64,000 nucleotides of DNA from Geobacter argillaceus (GTDB lineage Bacteria; Desulfobacterota; Desulfuromonadia; Geobacterales; DSM-12255), in the NCBI RefSeq assembly GCF_007830735.1, contig NZ_VLLN01000007.1, forward strand, positions 62,001 through 126,000, given 5' to 3'. Each line of letters opens with the position of its first letter. The stretch's first letter is position 1. Position numbers and translations under genes: made by a program. Of this stretch, positions 44,419 through 53,921 are shown one piece after another. The notes beneath the pieces are model-generated. The model saw only the letters and a program-made list of their open reading frames with translations, searched no databases and was not told the DNA's origin.

Positions 44419-45948
44419 ATGCCTTTTCTTGATTGGGTAAACAAAACTCAGGCGGTGAACTCTACCGTTGATGTTCCGTATCATTTGTTGCAATTCCAAT
44501 CTGCACATGGAGACGACAGTGCTGAAAACCTACTGATTCAGGGTGATAATCTTCTTGCACTGAAAGCTCTGTTGCCGTTCTACCGTGGAAGGGTAAAGTG
44601 CATTTATATCGACCCTCCCTACAACACTCAATCAGCCTTTACTCACTACGATGACAAACTGGAGCATTCCCAGTGGTTGACTATGATGTACCCACGACTC
44701 GTTCTATTGCGGGAACTGCTGTCGGAAGATGGTAGTATTTGGGTGTCGATTGATGATCGGGAAGCGCATTACCTGAAAGTATTGATGGATGAAATTTTTG
44801 GGCGGGGCTGTTTTGTTGCATCAAACGTTTGGCAAAAGCGGTATTCAAGGGAAAATCGCGAGTCGATTGGTGATGTTCACGAGTACATCGTTCTCTATGC
44901 AAAAAACCCTGATAAATTCAAAGCTGTTCGAAACCGCGTTCCACTTGATGAAGCCCAAGCTAAAATCTATCGTAACCCAGGCAACCCTAAAGAAACTGAT
45001 CCAACAAAGAGGTGGCGCGGCCTGCCGATGACTGCTCAAGGCTATCGGCCTAATCAGATGTACACAATAACTGCTCCAAATGGAAAAACTCATATACCTC
45101 CAGAAGGTCGATGCTGGTCAACCTTGGAGTCTGAGTTTTTGAAGTTGAAAGACGCCGGGCGAATTTACTGGGGCAAAGATGGCAATGCTCAGCCAAGCGT
45201 TATTAGATACTTGTCTGAGGTAGAGGGATTAGTTCCCTGGACTTGGTGGCCACATGAAGAAGTCGGGCATACTGACGAATCCAAGAAAGAATGTAATGTC
45301 CTTTTTGGGGCGGATGTGAGTTTTGGCACCCCAAAACCCGAGCGGCTTATCCAACGCATACTCCATATAGCCACCAATCAAGGCGACCTCGTTCTTGACT
45401 CTTTCATTGGCTCAGGTACAACCTGTGCCGTAGCCCATAAAATGGGTCGGCGATGGATCGGTATCGAAATGGGAGAGCACGCTGTTACGCACTGCTTGCC
45501 GCGTCTGGAAAAGGTCATTGCCGGCGAGCAAGGGGGAGTTTCCAAGGCAGTAAGTTGGCAAGGGGGTGGCGGGTTCCGTTTTCATGCTCTCGGAGAGCCG
45601 GTGTTTGATGCCGACGGCGGCATACACCCGTCTGTGCGTTTTTCTGCATTGGCCGCCTACATCTGGCACTTTGAGACAGGCGAACCGGCGCGACAAACCT
45701 TTGATGCACCGATGCTCGGCAACCACGACGGCACGGCATATTATCTCCTCTACAATGGCATCCTCGGCGACCGCAGACCCCAGGGAGGTAACGTACTTAC
45801 CTCTGCCGTTCTTGCGCACCTAGACGAGATATCGCCGCACCATGGTCCCCGAGTGATCTATGGAGAGACTACCAGGTTGGGGGAGACTCGATTGCGTGAG
45901 GCCAGCATCACATTCAAACAAATTCCTTACGATATCAAGGCGCGATAA
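44419..45948 (+). CDS. mod: Type III restriction-modification methyltransferase (Mod)
   Basis: 509 aa. Catalytic motif IV is DPPYN (about 73-77), and the SAM-binding motif I is DSFIGSGTT (about 330-338), so the order is the beta-group order of N6-adenine enzymes. Between them lies a region that would hold the target recognition part. The protein is somewhat short for Mod (often 600 or more). Res follows 2 nt later. The pair would methylate and cut asymmetric sites. Confidence 0.88.
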   Translation: MPFLDWVNKTQAVNSTVDVPYHLLQFQSAHGDDSAENLLIQGDNLLALKALLPFYRGRVKCIYIDPPYNTQSAFTHYDDKLEHSQWLTMMYPRLVLLRELLSEDGSIWVSIDDREAHYLKVLMDEIFGRGCFVASNVWQKRYSRENRESIGDVHEYIVLYAKNPDKFKAVRNRVPLDEAQAKIYRNPGNPKETDPTKRWRGLPMTAQGYRPNQMYTITAPNGKTHIPPEGRCWSTLESEFLKLKDAGRIYWGKDGNAQPSVIRYLSEVEGLVPWTWWPHEEVGHTDESKKECNVLFGADVSFGTPKPERLIQRILHIATNQGDLVLDSFIGSGTTCAVAHKMGRRWIGIEMGEHAVTHCLPRLEKVIAGEQGGVSKAVSWQGGGGFRFHALGEPVFDADGGIHPSVRFSALAAYIWHFETGEPARQTFDAPMLGNHDGTAYYLLYNGILGDRRPQGGNVLTSAVLAHLDEISPHHGPRVIYGETTRLGETRLREASITFKQIPYDIKAR

Positions 45949-45950
45949 CC

Positions 45951-48644
45951 ATGTTCAAACTTAAAGATTATCAAGGAGATGCACTCACCGCCCTCGACGG
46001 TTTTTTTAGAAAATTGCGCATGGCAGGCTTGGTCGAAGCATGGCAGGAATGCGTGCCGCTGCAAGAGAAACAAGGACAGACATGGCAGCCAGCCTACAAC
46101 ACTGAGGCGCTGGGGGATACTCCCGCAGTTTGCGTACGCATCCCGACCGGCGGTGGCAAAACATTTCTTGCTGCCCATGCTGTACCCCGGGTAGGCAAAA
46201 CATTACAGGACACCGATGCTCCAGTAGCTTTATGGCTGGTACCATCCGAAGCCATACGCAGCCAGACATTGACCGCGCTTTCCACTCCGCGCAATCCCTG
46301 TCGCGAGGCTTTGACAAGTTACTTTGGTGAACGGGTACGAGTCTGCGCCCTGGATGATTTGGCTACTGTCGGGCCTCAGGAAGTAGGACAATCGGCCATC
46401 ATTGTCATAGCAACGATTCAATCGTTCAATGTGAAAGAGAAGAGTCAGCGTACCGTTTACTCCTTTGACGAAAGCTTTTCCCGCCACTTTCAAGGACTGA
46501 CTCCGCAGCAGGAGGCCCGTCTCGACAGGGTGAGCGAGGCGGATATTGCCGCACAACCTTACCTCACTGCAGCTGATATTGGTCGAGTAAAGGCCTCACT
46601 GGCGAACTGGCTGACACTCAATCGGCCTATTGTCGTGGTGGATGAGGCGCACAATAACCGAACGGATCAGGCATTCCGCACGTTAAAAAACCTGCATCCG
46701 GCCTGCGTAATAGAACTGACCGCAACCCCTGCAACTAACAGCAACGTGCTGTATCACGTCGGAGCGAGTGCCTTGCAGCGTGAAGACATGATCAAACTTC
46801 CCATTGTGCTGATGGAGCATCCGACCGGGTGGAAAGACGCCGTGCGCGACGCCACTCTGACCCGCGACCGCTTGGAGGCGCTGGCTGCCAAGGAATTGGA
46901 TTACATTCGCCCGGTATTGCTGTTCCAGGCAGAACCGAAAAACGGTGAAGTTACAGTCGAGATGCTACTGGAACACTTGACCAGTGCTGACGGTGAAAAG
47001 CTGGACCGAAAACAGATTGCCGTAGCAACTGGCGACCAAAAGGAACTGGACGGTATTGTACTGGCAGACCCACATTGCCCAATCCGATATGTTGTCACTA
47101 TTGAAGCTTTGAAGGAAGGCTGGGATTGTCCTTTCGCATATGTACTGTGCAGCCTTCAGGATGCCAAAAGTGCAAAAGACGTGGAGCAGTTACTGGGTCG
47201 GGTTTTGCGTATGCCCTATGCCAGACCTCGTCAACAGTCGGAACTCAATAAAGCCTACGCTCACATCGTGGCTCAAGGTTTTGCGCGTGTGGCAGACCAG
47301 CTTGCCGACCGCTTGGTGAACAATATGGGTTTTGAAGCCTATGAAGCGGCCCAAGCTATTGCTCCTGTACAGAATGTTCTTCCCTTACCGGATGGAGGAG
47401 AAAATCCCCGCCCACGCCCTGCCGAAGCAGTAATTTCTCTTCCCTCAGTTCCAACGCAACCGGTACCCGAGGAGTTGAGAGAATCCATTGAAATTCGACC
47501 TACTACCTCTGGCGCGACTGCTATTGTTCGAGGAGAACTGTCGGAAGCTGTAGAAGAATTCCTGCTAACGGCCTGTAATGCCAAGCAGCAGCAGGGAGTA
47601 AAGGACGCAATTGATACTGAACGTACTCGGCAGGCGGCTCTGTTGGCGCCTTCGGCGCAGGGAGTTCGTTTCGCACCACTTCCACAGCTTTGCCTGAATT
47701 GGGATGGTGAGCTACAGCCAGTTGAAAAACGGTTACTCTCCGAATTAGGCGACTTCGATCTCTTTTCTGAGCTGATCGGCTTGGCCGGGTTTTCCATTGT
47801 CGAACGCGGCGCGGCTTTCGAGATAGACCTTGATGGAGGTCGTGTGGTTTATGGGGAGGCAGACAGTGGGCAGTTGCACCTGAATGAAGTTGCTGCACAC
47901 GCCACTGAAAACGACCTGGTACGCTGGCTGGACCGTGAATGCCGCCAGATTGACCTGGGGCAGGCCACACTCATCAAGTGGTTGCTGGCCTTGGTACGCC
48001 ATCTCCAGGCGGATCGTGGTATTACCCTTACAGCTCTGGTGCGAGCAAAATATCCTCTGGCGGAAGCGATACGTCGGGAAATAGACCGTCGCAGGAAAAC
48101 AGCCATTTCGGTTGGCTTTCAGAAGTCCTTGCCAGGTTTCCTGGCAGCTCCACGGCTTGAAGAGAGTTTCCGCTATGCCTTTACATTCCACCCGACACAT
48201 TACCCAGCACGTCCGCCGTACTATTCTGGGCGCTATCGTTTCAAGAAGCATTATTACCCGGTGATTCACGATCTCCGTGAGAAACGTGCCGACGGAACGC
48301 CTGCAGAGGAATTTCTTTGTGCGAGGGCTATTGACGCCCACCCATTGGTGAAACATTGGATACGAAATGTGGAGAAGGAAGACCGTTTCTCCTTCTGGCT
48401 GCCGACTGTAAGCGATTACTTCTATCCGGATTTTGTCTGTGAGTTGACAGATGGCCGGATTTTGGTGGTTGAATATAAGGGAGAGCCGTACAAGACCAAC
48501 GATGACTCAAGAGAGAAGGCGCAAATAGGCCATCACTGGCAGCAGTCCAGCGCTGGGCGCTGTCTTTTCTTGTTCGCAGTGCTTGAGGATGAGCAGGGGC
48601 GAAATGTGGGGCAGCAACTAGAACAGGCTATTCAGAAATGCTAA
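45951..48644 (+). CDS. res: Type III restriction endonuclease (Res)
   Basis: 897 aa. Superfamily 2 motor: Walker A PTGGGKTF at about 65-72, DEAH-type VVDEAHNN near 230, and EALKEGWDCPFAYVLCS with LLGRVLRMPYARP in the second RecA domain. A C-terminal PD-(D/E)xK nuclease shows YPDFVCELTDGRILVVEYKG near 820-840. All parts look complete. It translocates or switches on DNA and cuts with Mod. Confidence 0.92.
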   Translation: MFKLKDYQGDALTALDGFFRKLRMAGLVEAWQECVPLQEKQGQTWQPAYNTEALGDTPAVCVRIPTGGGKTFLAAHAVPRVGKTLQDTDAPVALWLVPSEAIRSQTLTALSTPRNPCREALTSYFGERVRVCALDDLATVGPQEVGQSAIIVIATIQSFNVKEKSQRTVYSFDESFSRHFQGLTPQQEARLDRVSEADIAAQPYLTAADIGRVKASLANWLTLNRPIVVVDEAHNNRTDQAFRTLKNLHPACVIELTATPATNSNVLYHVGASALQREDMIKLPIVLMEHPTGWKDAVRDATLTRDRLEALAAKELDYIRPVLLFQAEPKNGEVTVEMLLEHLTSADGEKLDRKQIAVATGDQKELDGIVLADPHCPIRYVVTIEALKEGWDCPFAYVLCSLQDAKSAKDVEQLLGRVLRMPYARPRQQSELNKAYAHIVAQGFARVADQLADRLVNNMGFEAYEAAQAIAPVQNVLPLPDGGENPRPRPAEAVISLPSVPTQPVPEELRESIEIRPTTSGATAIVRGELSEAVEEFLLTACNAKQQQGVKDAIDTERTRQAALLAPSAQGVRFAPLPQLCLNWDGELQPVEKRLLSELGDFDLFSELIGLAGFSIVERGAAFEIDLDGGRVVYGEADSGQLHLNEVAAHATENDLVRWLDRECRQIDLGQATLIKWLLALVRHLQADRGITLTALVRAKYPLAEAIRREIDRRRKTAISVGFQKSLPGFLAAPRLEESFRYAFTFHPTHYPARPPYYSGRYRFKKHYYPVIHDLREKRADGTPAEEFLCARAIDAHPLVKHWIRNVEKEDRFSFWLPTVSDYFYPDFVCELTDGRILVVEYKGEPYKTNDDSREKAQIGHHWQQSSAGRCLFLFAVLEDEQGRNVGQQLEQAIQKC

Positions 48645-48749
48645 GGATGCCAGCAACTGAAGGAAATTGTATATTACATTGACCACAGGATTTATAACAC
48701 ACGGGAGTTGGTAATATGCCTCTCCAAAATCTTAATAAGAGTCCATTAT

Positions 48750-49454
48750 ATGATTGAATTGAAAAATGTTACTAAACGATACGAATCGCTTACGGCTGTT
48801 GATGATGTATCCTTCTCTGTCAAGTCAGGGGAGTCTTTTGCTTTGCTTGGACCCAATGGCGCCGGGAAGACGACAATCGTAAAGATGCTGCTCGACTTTA
48901 CACGACCGACGTCCGGAAGCTTATCTTTAAACGGCATCCCAAGTACCTTGGCAGAATGCCGTCAATCAATCGGTTATCTTGCCGAAAATAATCATATTCC
49001 ACCCTCACTTTCTGGGTGGCAATACCTTCTACGTTGTGCTGAGTTATTGAATATGAATCGGTCCGAGGCGACAGATCAATGCAGGCGCATTGTCGAGTTG
49101 ATTGGAATGCAAGGCAGGGAGAATACAAAGGTCGGCACATATTCCAAGGGCATGGTTCAACGGTTCGGATTAGGCGCTGCACTCATGGGAAATCCAAAAC
49201 TGTTAATTCTGGATGAGCCAACCTCTGGTTTAGACCCCATCGGTATCAGGGAAATACGCCAGCTCCTGGAGTCGCTTAAAGATCAAGGCATGACGATCTT
49301 CCTGAATTCCCATCTACTGTCAGAAGTTGAAAAAATCTGCGATACCGCGGCAATAATCAACCGTGGCAAGCTTTTGGTAAAAGATGCAATTTCCGCTATT
49401 GTCAAAGACGGGGAGACGCTGGAAGATGTGTTTGTTAGACTGGTGAAAGGTTAA
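48750..49454 (+). CDS. ABC transporter ATP-binding protein
   Basis: 234 aa from ATG 48750; the frame is open upstream to 48708 but the family start is MIELKNVTKRYESL. Walker A GPNGAGKTT, signature TYSKGMVQR (variant of LSGGQ), Walker B LLILDEPTSGLDP and the H-loop NSHLL are all present. With the permease that follows 1 nt later it forms an ABC-2-type exporter. The substrate is unknown. Confidence 0.9.
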   Translation: MIELKNVTKRYESLTAVDDVSFSVKSGESFALLGPNGAGKTTIVKMLLDFTRPTSGSLSLNGIPSTLAECRQSIGYLAENNHIPPSLSGWQYLLRCAELLNMNRSEATDQCRRIVELIGMQGRENTKVGTYSKGMVQRFGLGAALMGNPKLLILDEPTSGLDPIGIREIRQLLESLKDQGMTIFLNSHLLSEVEKICDTAAIINRGKLLVKDAISAIVKDGETLEDVFVRLVKG

Positions 49455-49455
49455 C

Positions 49456-50304
49456 ATGGAAACTTCAAAATCACTTCCCCCCATTACAAGGATTACAAAA
49501 TATACGCTTATTGACGAAGTGCAGCAGAGAAGTTTTGTGTTCATGTTTGTTATCTGCGCAATCTGCGTATTTCTCCTTCGTGGCTGTTTTCAAGGTAATT
49601 ACATGGTGAACGGTCACGCTCTTGATGCCGCAACCATTGTCAGAACTTTATCGAAAGTGACCTTTCACGTGATAGGTGCTGGCGTGATGGTCATAGCGGC
49701 TTTACTTTCGATGCGAATGTTCCGACGCGACCGGAATGAGGGTATGCAATCGTGTATTTTGTCCAAACCGATAGCCCGGTGGCAGTATGTTATGGGAAAG
49801 ATCATTGGCATATGGGCCTTATCGGTGCTTTTCATGTTCATCTTGCATAGCATCGTGTTCTTGATCACATCCATCAATCTGAAGGTTTTCATGCCGGAAT
49901 ACCTCATTGCCTCACTGCTCTGTTCGATCAATCTGCTATTTGTGGTTATTGCTGTGCTTTTTTTGTCGCTCCTGATGTCCGATATTGTTGCGTTTCTTTG
50001 TGTTCTGGGCGTTGGTGTCGTTGGCTTTGTAGCCGATGGCATAGCTGCTGCCAGCCACAGCCAGATAGCGCAGGCGATGCTGCAGCAATCGAGCGGCCAT
50101 CCGCAGTCAGACATGACATGGTGGAAAGTCGTTTATTTTTTATGGCCGAAGCTCTTAGGAGTTCAACAGTTGGCATCTTCGTTGATTGAGAGCGAATCAA
50201 GCCATGGATTCGGCCCTATCTATCCACTCATCAATATCCTTGTTTATTGCCTTATTCTTGGTGCATTGCTTTTCAAGCGATTTAGGAATGAAGATATTAT
50301 CTAG
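49456..50304 (+). CDS. ABC-2-type transporter permease
   Basis: 282 aa with about six hydrophobic helices (30-45, 70-90, 117-140, 150-175, 180-205, 255-275). It has the ABC-2 segment DRNEGMQSCILSKPIARWQY after the second helix. It pairs with the upstream ATPase to move an unknown compound across the inner membrane. Low GC compared with the tra genes. Confidence 0.85.
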   Translation: METSKSLPPITRITKYTLIDEVQQRSFVFMFVICAICVFLLRGCFQGNYMVNGHALDAATIVRTLSKVTFHVIGAGVMVIAALLSMRMFRRDRNEGMQSCILSKPIARWQYVMGKIIGIWALSVLFMFILHSIVFLITSINLKVFMPEYLIASLLCSINLLFVVIAVLFLSLLMSDIVAFLCVLGVGVVGFVADGIAAASHSQIAQAMLQQSSGHPQSDMTWWKVVYFLWPKLLGVQQLASSLIESESSHGFGPIYPLINILVYCLILGALLFKRFRNEDII

Positions 50305-50398
50305 GTTTATGAGAGGATTGGGATTGGTTGTTAATAAGTCGTCTGATGGTTATTCCCTAGTTTCTCCAATAGGGGAATGAAAAGAGGGGCGACCTAAT

Positions 50399-50677
50399 TT
50401 ACTCATGATTGATCCGATTTTTCAATATAACACTCGGCTTGAAAGTCAAAACCTTCCGTGATGAAATGGTAATGGTTTCCCCAGTCTGAGGGTTTCTGCC
50501 GTTTCTGTCGGCCTTCTTTCGAACCACAAAATTCCCGAACCCGCTTATCTTCACATGCCCTTCAGTGGCTATGGCATCTTTGAGAATATCAAGAGTAAGC
50601 TCCACCAATTCGATGGCTTCTTTCTTTTGGCAAGAGAGCTTTTCTTGCACCAAGTCGGCTAAATCTGCTTTCGTCAT
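50399..50677 (-). CDS. HU/IHF-family DNA-bending protein
   Basis: 92 aa from ATG 50677; the frame is open upstream to 50764 without similarity. It is a full-length HU/IHF fold: MTKADLADLVQEKLSCQKKE, then GHVKISGFGNFVVRKKADR with the beta-arm sequence NPQTGETITISSRKVLTFKP. The arm Pro is present. It could support integration, replication or promoter folding on the element. It is closer to IHF-alpha than to HU by the GRNPQTGE arm, but I do not commit. Confidence 0.9.
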   Translation of the reverse strand: MTKADLADLVQEKLSCQKKEAIELVELTLDILKDAIATEGHVKISGFGNFVVRKKADRNGRNPQTGETITISSRKVLTFKPSVILKNRINHE

Positions 50678-51114
50678 CTTAGACCTTTCAACATGCTGAT
50701 ATGAATGCTGTAAATACCACAAAACGCGAATAATTTCCACGAGATTTATATAAAGGTCAGCCATAAGGGACGTTCAATCCGAGCCGGTAGGCAAGTTTCA
50801 TATAGTTTCTGCCGAAGTCGCAACCAAACGTTCCATTGCTACCCATCCAGGACAAAAACCTATATTTCAACACAGTAAGTCTAATTTGTATGGACATACT
50901 ATGCTGAATAATCCCATTCTCCGAGCGCTTGTCAGTTTGACTCCCGTGCAATCCTCGCTTCTTCCCAAGCCACCGTCAATTTATCTGCAATCGGCTATAT
51001 TTCCAGTTTCATAGCGTTACCGATACTAAATATATACGATCATGTAGTTTATCCTGGTATTTTTACATTTACGCTGCTATAAATATACGAACGTAGATGC
51101 CGATGGAGGACAAA
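50678..51114. other. Gene-free stretch upstream of hipBA
   Basis: 437 bp without a credible gene. AT-rich near 51020-51090. Two similar words, ATATACGATCATGTAG (51028-51043) and ATATACGAACGTAGA (51084-51098), stand about 56 bp apart in front of hipB and could be operators for HipB. A related word AATATACGTTTG also lies at about 52778. Confidence 0.4.
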
Positions 51115-51351
51115 ATGAAAATTGCAAGTGCGGTAGACATCGGGCGGGTCATCAAGCAGAAGCGGAAGGATGACGGTCTCACCCTGGAAGAAGCGGCTGC
51201 GGTCTGCGGGGTGAGCTACGCCTTTTTGTCGGCCCTGGAGAATGGCAAGGAGACGGTTCGTCTGAACAAGGTACTACAGGTTGTCAAATGCCTCGGAATT
51301 GAGTTAGACGCGAGCACCCGGACCTGGGCATCGACGGGAGATGAAGCATGA
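51115..51351 (+). CDS. hipB: HipB-type antitoxin/repressor
   Basis: 78 aa from ATG 51115, 5 nt after GGAGG; the ATG at 51097 lies ahead of that site. XRE helix-turn-helix: IGRVIKQKRKDDGLTLEEAA, then CGVSYAFLSALENGKETVRL. Typical HipB: dimeric, represses its operon and binds HipA. It overlaps hipA by 4 nt (ATGA). Confidence 0.88.
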   Translation: MKIASAVDIGRVIKQKRKDDGLTLEEAAAVCGVSYAFLSALENGKETVRLNKVLQVVKCLGIELDASTRTWASTGDEA

Positions 51352-52595
51352 CAGCCGGTATGCTTGTCAGGATAGGTGAAGATGTCGTGGGGAGGCTCTG
51401 GCTGGATGACAAGAAACGATTCTGCTTCCAGTATGATAGTCAGTGGCTGGAGCATTCGAAAATCCCTCTGTCGCTCTCATTGCCGCTGCGGCCAGACCCG
51501 TATCTTGACGACGAGTCACATCCTTTTTTCGCGAACCTCCTGCCTGAAGAAAAAATCCGGGCCGTAATCGCCCGGAATCTCGGCGTGTCCCTAAATAACG
51601 ACTATGGGCTTCTTGAGCGGATCGGCGGCGATTGCGCCGGTGCGGTATCGCTTTTTCAGGAAAACGCAAAACCGCAACTGGAAGCCGGCAGATATCGCCA
51701 GCTTTCCTCTGATGAACTTGCCGCCATCATCAGGGAACTCCCACAGCGACCGCTTCTCGCCGGTGAGAAGGGGATAAGGCTCTCCCTGGCCGGGGCGCAG
51801 AAGAAACTGCCGGTCTTCTACGATGATGAGAACTTTCATCTCGGGTACGGCGCTTTCCCTTCCAATTACATCATCAAACCGGCAATCGAAGACCTTGACG
51901 GTACTGTTGAAAACGAGGCATTCTGCATGGCCCTGGCCCACGAGGTTGGCCTGGATGTGCCCCGAACATTGATCCACCAGCATGAGGAGACCAGGGTATT
52001 TGTCATCAAGCGGTATGATCGGGTCACAACAGCAGTTGGAACAAAAAGACTGCATCAGGAGGACTTCTGCCAGGCGCTCGGGATTCCGCCCGAGTACAAG
52101 TATGAGTCCGAGGGGGGACCGTCGCTGGCGGCGTGCTTCGACCTGGTGCGCCAGAGGAGCATCAGATCAGGGAAGGATGTATTGTCGTTATTGAACTGGG
52201 TGATATTCAATTATTTGATTGGCAACTCGGATGCTCACGGGAAAAACATCTCTCTGTTGCTGCTGCCGGAAGGACCGATGCTGGCCCCGTTCTACGATCT
52301 GCTTTCGACAAGGATCTACTCCCACTTCGGCCTTGCAGAGGGCCTGGCCATGAAGATTGGCGGCGAGAATGATCCTGGTGCAATCCACAAGAAGCATTGG
52401 GAACTGTTTGCAGGGGAGGTCGGCATCAAGCCGCGGTTGGTACTGACTCGTGTCTCCGACCTCGCGCAGAGGATTCAGGCTGCTCGCCTGCAGCTATTCA
52501 AGGGCACCTTTGCTCCCTACAAGTGTGATGCCTTGTACCGCCTCATGGAATTCATAGGGGAGCAGGCGGAGAAAACCCTGCGAAGGCTACTGTAA
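51348..52595 (+). CDS. hipA: HipA-type Ser/Thr kinase toxin
   Basis: 415 aa, normal length. HipA kinase features in order: LLPEEKIR with GGDCAGAVSLF in the N-terminal domain, then SLAGAQKKLPV (ATP-binding loop), FVIKRYDR (Lys), NYLIGNSDAHGKNISLL (catalytic loop, Asp) and PFYDLLST (metal-binding Asp). All are intact, so it is probably active. Family knowledge: HipA phosphorylates glutamyl-tRNA synthetase and induces dormancy. Stabilises the element or defends against phage. Confidence 0.92.
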   Translation: MTAGMLVRIGEDVVGRLWLDDKKRFCFQYDSQWLEHSKIPLSLSLPLRPDPYLDDESHPFFANLLPEEKIRAVIARNLGVSLNNDYGLLERIGGDCAGAVSLFQENAKPQLEAGRYRQLSSDELAAIIRELPQRPLLAGEKGIRLSLAGAQKKLPVFYDDENFHLGYGAFPSNYIIKPAIEDLDGTVENEAFCMALAHEVGLDVPRTLIHQHEETRVFVIKRYDRVTTAVGTKRLHQEDFCQALGIPPEYKYESEGGPSLAACFDLVRQRSIRSGKDVLSLLNWVIFNYLIGNSDAHGKNISLLLLPEGPMLAPFYDLLSTRIYSHFGLAEGLAMKIGGENDPGAIHKKHWELFAGEVGIKPRLVLTRVSDLAQRIQAARLQLFKGTFAPYKCDALYRLMEFIGEQAEKTLRRLL

Positions 52596-52730
52596 GAAGA
52601 AGGGAAGAAAGTGATGCACACGAACCGGGGTGCAGCGCACTAAAGGGTGTGGATCTCTTCCTGCATGAGATGATTGCAGGCCGGTCCAAGCCGATGAGGT
52701 GGTTCGTCGCCGACAAAAGGGTAATGCTAA

Positions 52731-52767
52731 GGAAGCAGCTAAGTGCTAAAAAGTGTTTAGTGTTTAG
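52731..52767 (+). promoter_or_regulatory. Palindromic operator candidate for the CapH-like repressor
   Basis: CTAAGTGCTAAA at about 52738-52749 faces TTTAGTGTTTAG at 52756-52767, forming an imperfect inverted repeat with a 6-nt centre. The right half recurs exactly upstream of the CBASS genes (53878-53889). It abuts the -35 box of the HTH gene. Confidence 0.65.
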
Positions 52768-52797
52768 TTGACAGAAAATATACGTTTGTGGTATAAG
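52768..52797 (+). promoter_or_regulatory. Promoter of the HTH/ImmA-IrrE pair
   Basis: TTGACA at 52768-52773 and TATAAG at 52792-52797 with an 18-bp spacer. The predicted start near 52805 leaves a short leader with ACGGAGG ahead of ATG 52816. The operator half-site touches the -35 box, which fits repression. Confidence 0.75.
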
Positions 52798-52815
52798 ATT
52801 ACACGGAGGTTATTT

Positions 52816-53160
52816 ATGGGTGAGTCGCTTGGAGACCGACTAAAGCGAATGCGGTCGTCTAAAGAACTTGGGTTACGAGCTACGGCCAGTGCTGCTGGGA
52901 TTTCTGCCACATATCTATCAAGAGTAGAAAACAATCAGGAAACAAGCCCACCTAGTGAAGAGAAATTGAAAAAGCTAGCGGAAGTCTTAGGTGATAATTT
53001 CGATGAACTGATGCAACTTGCAGGTCGGGTACCAATGGATGTTGCAAATATGATCAAAGCCGATTCCGGAATGCCAGCTTTTCTCCGTCGTGCCCGAGAC
53101 AAGAATGTTTCTGCGGAAGAGTTGCTAGAAATGCTCGATAAGATCACCAAGCAGGAGTGA
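52816..53160 (+). CDS. CapH-like XRE repressor
   Basis: 114 aa from ATG 52816 (Shine-Dalgarno ACGGAGG). HTH at about 5-65: LGDRLKRMRSSKELGLRATA, then ISATYLSRVENNQETSP. The C-terminal tail (FLRRARDKNVSAEELLEML) could be the cleavage or dimer part. An ImmA/IrrE protease follows. HTH plus ImmA/IrrE pairs next to CBASS are known as CapH/CapP: the protease cuts the repressor after DNA damage and releases CBASS expression. That assignment is by context. Confidence 0.8.
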   Translation: MGESLGDRLKRMRSSKELGLRATASAAGISATYLSRVENNQETSPPSEEKLKKLAEVLGDNFDELMQLAGRVPMDVANMIKADSGMPAFLRRARDKNVSAEELLEMLDKITKQE

Positions 53161-53162
53161 TC

Positions 53163-53852
53163 ATGCACGTCCCATATCGCCGAAAAACAGAAATAGATGC
53201 AATGGCGATGGATCTTCTTCAGAAGTATTACGTCTGGAAGGGAAAGAAGATTACTGTCCCTATCAATGTCGACGATATAATTGAAGGCTATTTCAATCTG
53301 GACCTGCAGTTTACAGACCTGAAGTCCTTGTTGCAGATCCCAGACGTCCTCGGAGCTACTTGGTTCGAGGATAATGTTATGAGGATTGATTCTTCTCTGG
53401 AAGATAGAGAGGGGAGACTGGCCTTTACGATGGCGCATGAAATCGGCCATTGGTGGGTGCACCGTCCGATCTACGAAATGGAAAAGGTAAGCCTTCCGTT
53501 ATTTAGTTACGGAGAAAATTATCCACCAACACCCGCGCTGGTTTGTAGATCAGCCAGAAAAAAAGAACCTGCTGAATGGCAGGCAGATCAATTCGCTGCC
53601 ATGCTCTTAATGCCGGCCCCCCTAGTCCGGGCCGCTGTAGCGAACATGCATGGTCCTGGTCCTATACTTATCGAGAAGCTGGAAGAATACAGTAGGAATG
53701 CAGCAGATAATCCAATATTGAGACAGACTGCAAAACTGTTCATTGATGAGCATGACTTCTCAAACGTATCAATTGAGGCCATGTGCTACCGCCTTACTGA
53801 TCTGAAATGCGTGGCGGATGCTAACCCGCGACAACACACTCTTTTCAGCTGA
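53163..53852 (+). CDS. CapP-like ImmA/IrrE metalloprotease
   Basis: 229 aa from ATG 53163, with GCAGGAG ahead. Zinc site HEIGH (in TMAHEIGHWWVH, about 91-95) and the third ligand in AEWQADQFAAMLLMP, the ImmA/IrrE (COG2856) signature. It would cleave the partner repressor encoded 2 nt upstream. Both flank a CBASS operon, which supports the CapP role. Confidence 0.85.
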   Translation: MHVPYRRKTEIDAMAMDLLQKYYVWKGKKITVPINVDDIIEGYFNLDLQFTDLKSLLQIPDVLGATWFEDNVMRIDSSLEDREGRLAFTMAHEIGHWWVHRPIYEMEKVSLPLFSYGENYPPTPALVCRSARKKEPAEWQADQFAAMLLMPAPLVRAAVANMHGPGPILIEKLEEYSRNAADNPILRQTAKLFIDEHDFSNVSIEAMCYRLTDLKCVADANPRQHTLFS

Positions 53853-53866
53853 ACGTTATATTTTTT

Positions 53867-53895
53867 TGCCTGTGCTGTTTAGTGTTTAGGCAACA
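53867..53895 (+). promoter_or_regulatory. Second copy of the CapH-like operator, upstream of the CBASS genes
   Basis: GCTGTTTAGTGTTTAG at 53874-53889 repeats the half-site found before the repressor gene. It lies within the inverted pair TTGCCT/AGGCAA (53867-53872 and 53887-53892). No clear -35/-10 pair is visible to me here. Confidence 0.55.
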
Positions 53896-53921
53896 ATCTA
53901 CACAGAAAGGAGGTGATACTT

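Noticed and set aside
50757-50951. 64-codon minus-strand ORF upstream of the HU/IHF gene
   Set aside because: No Shine-Dalgarno, no similarity, and composition like the surrounding non-coding DNA.
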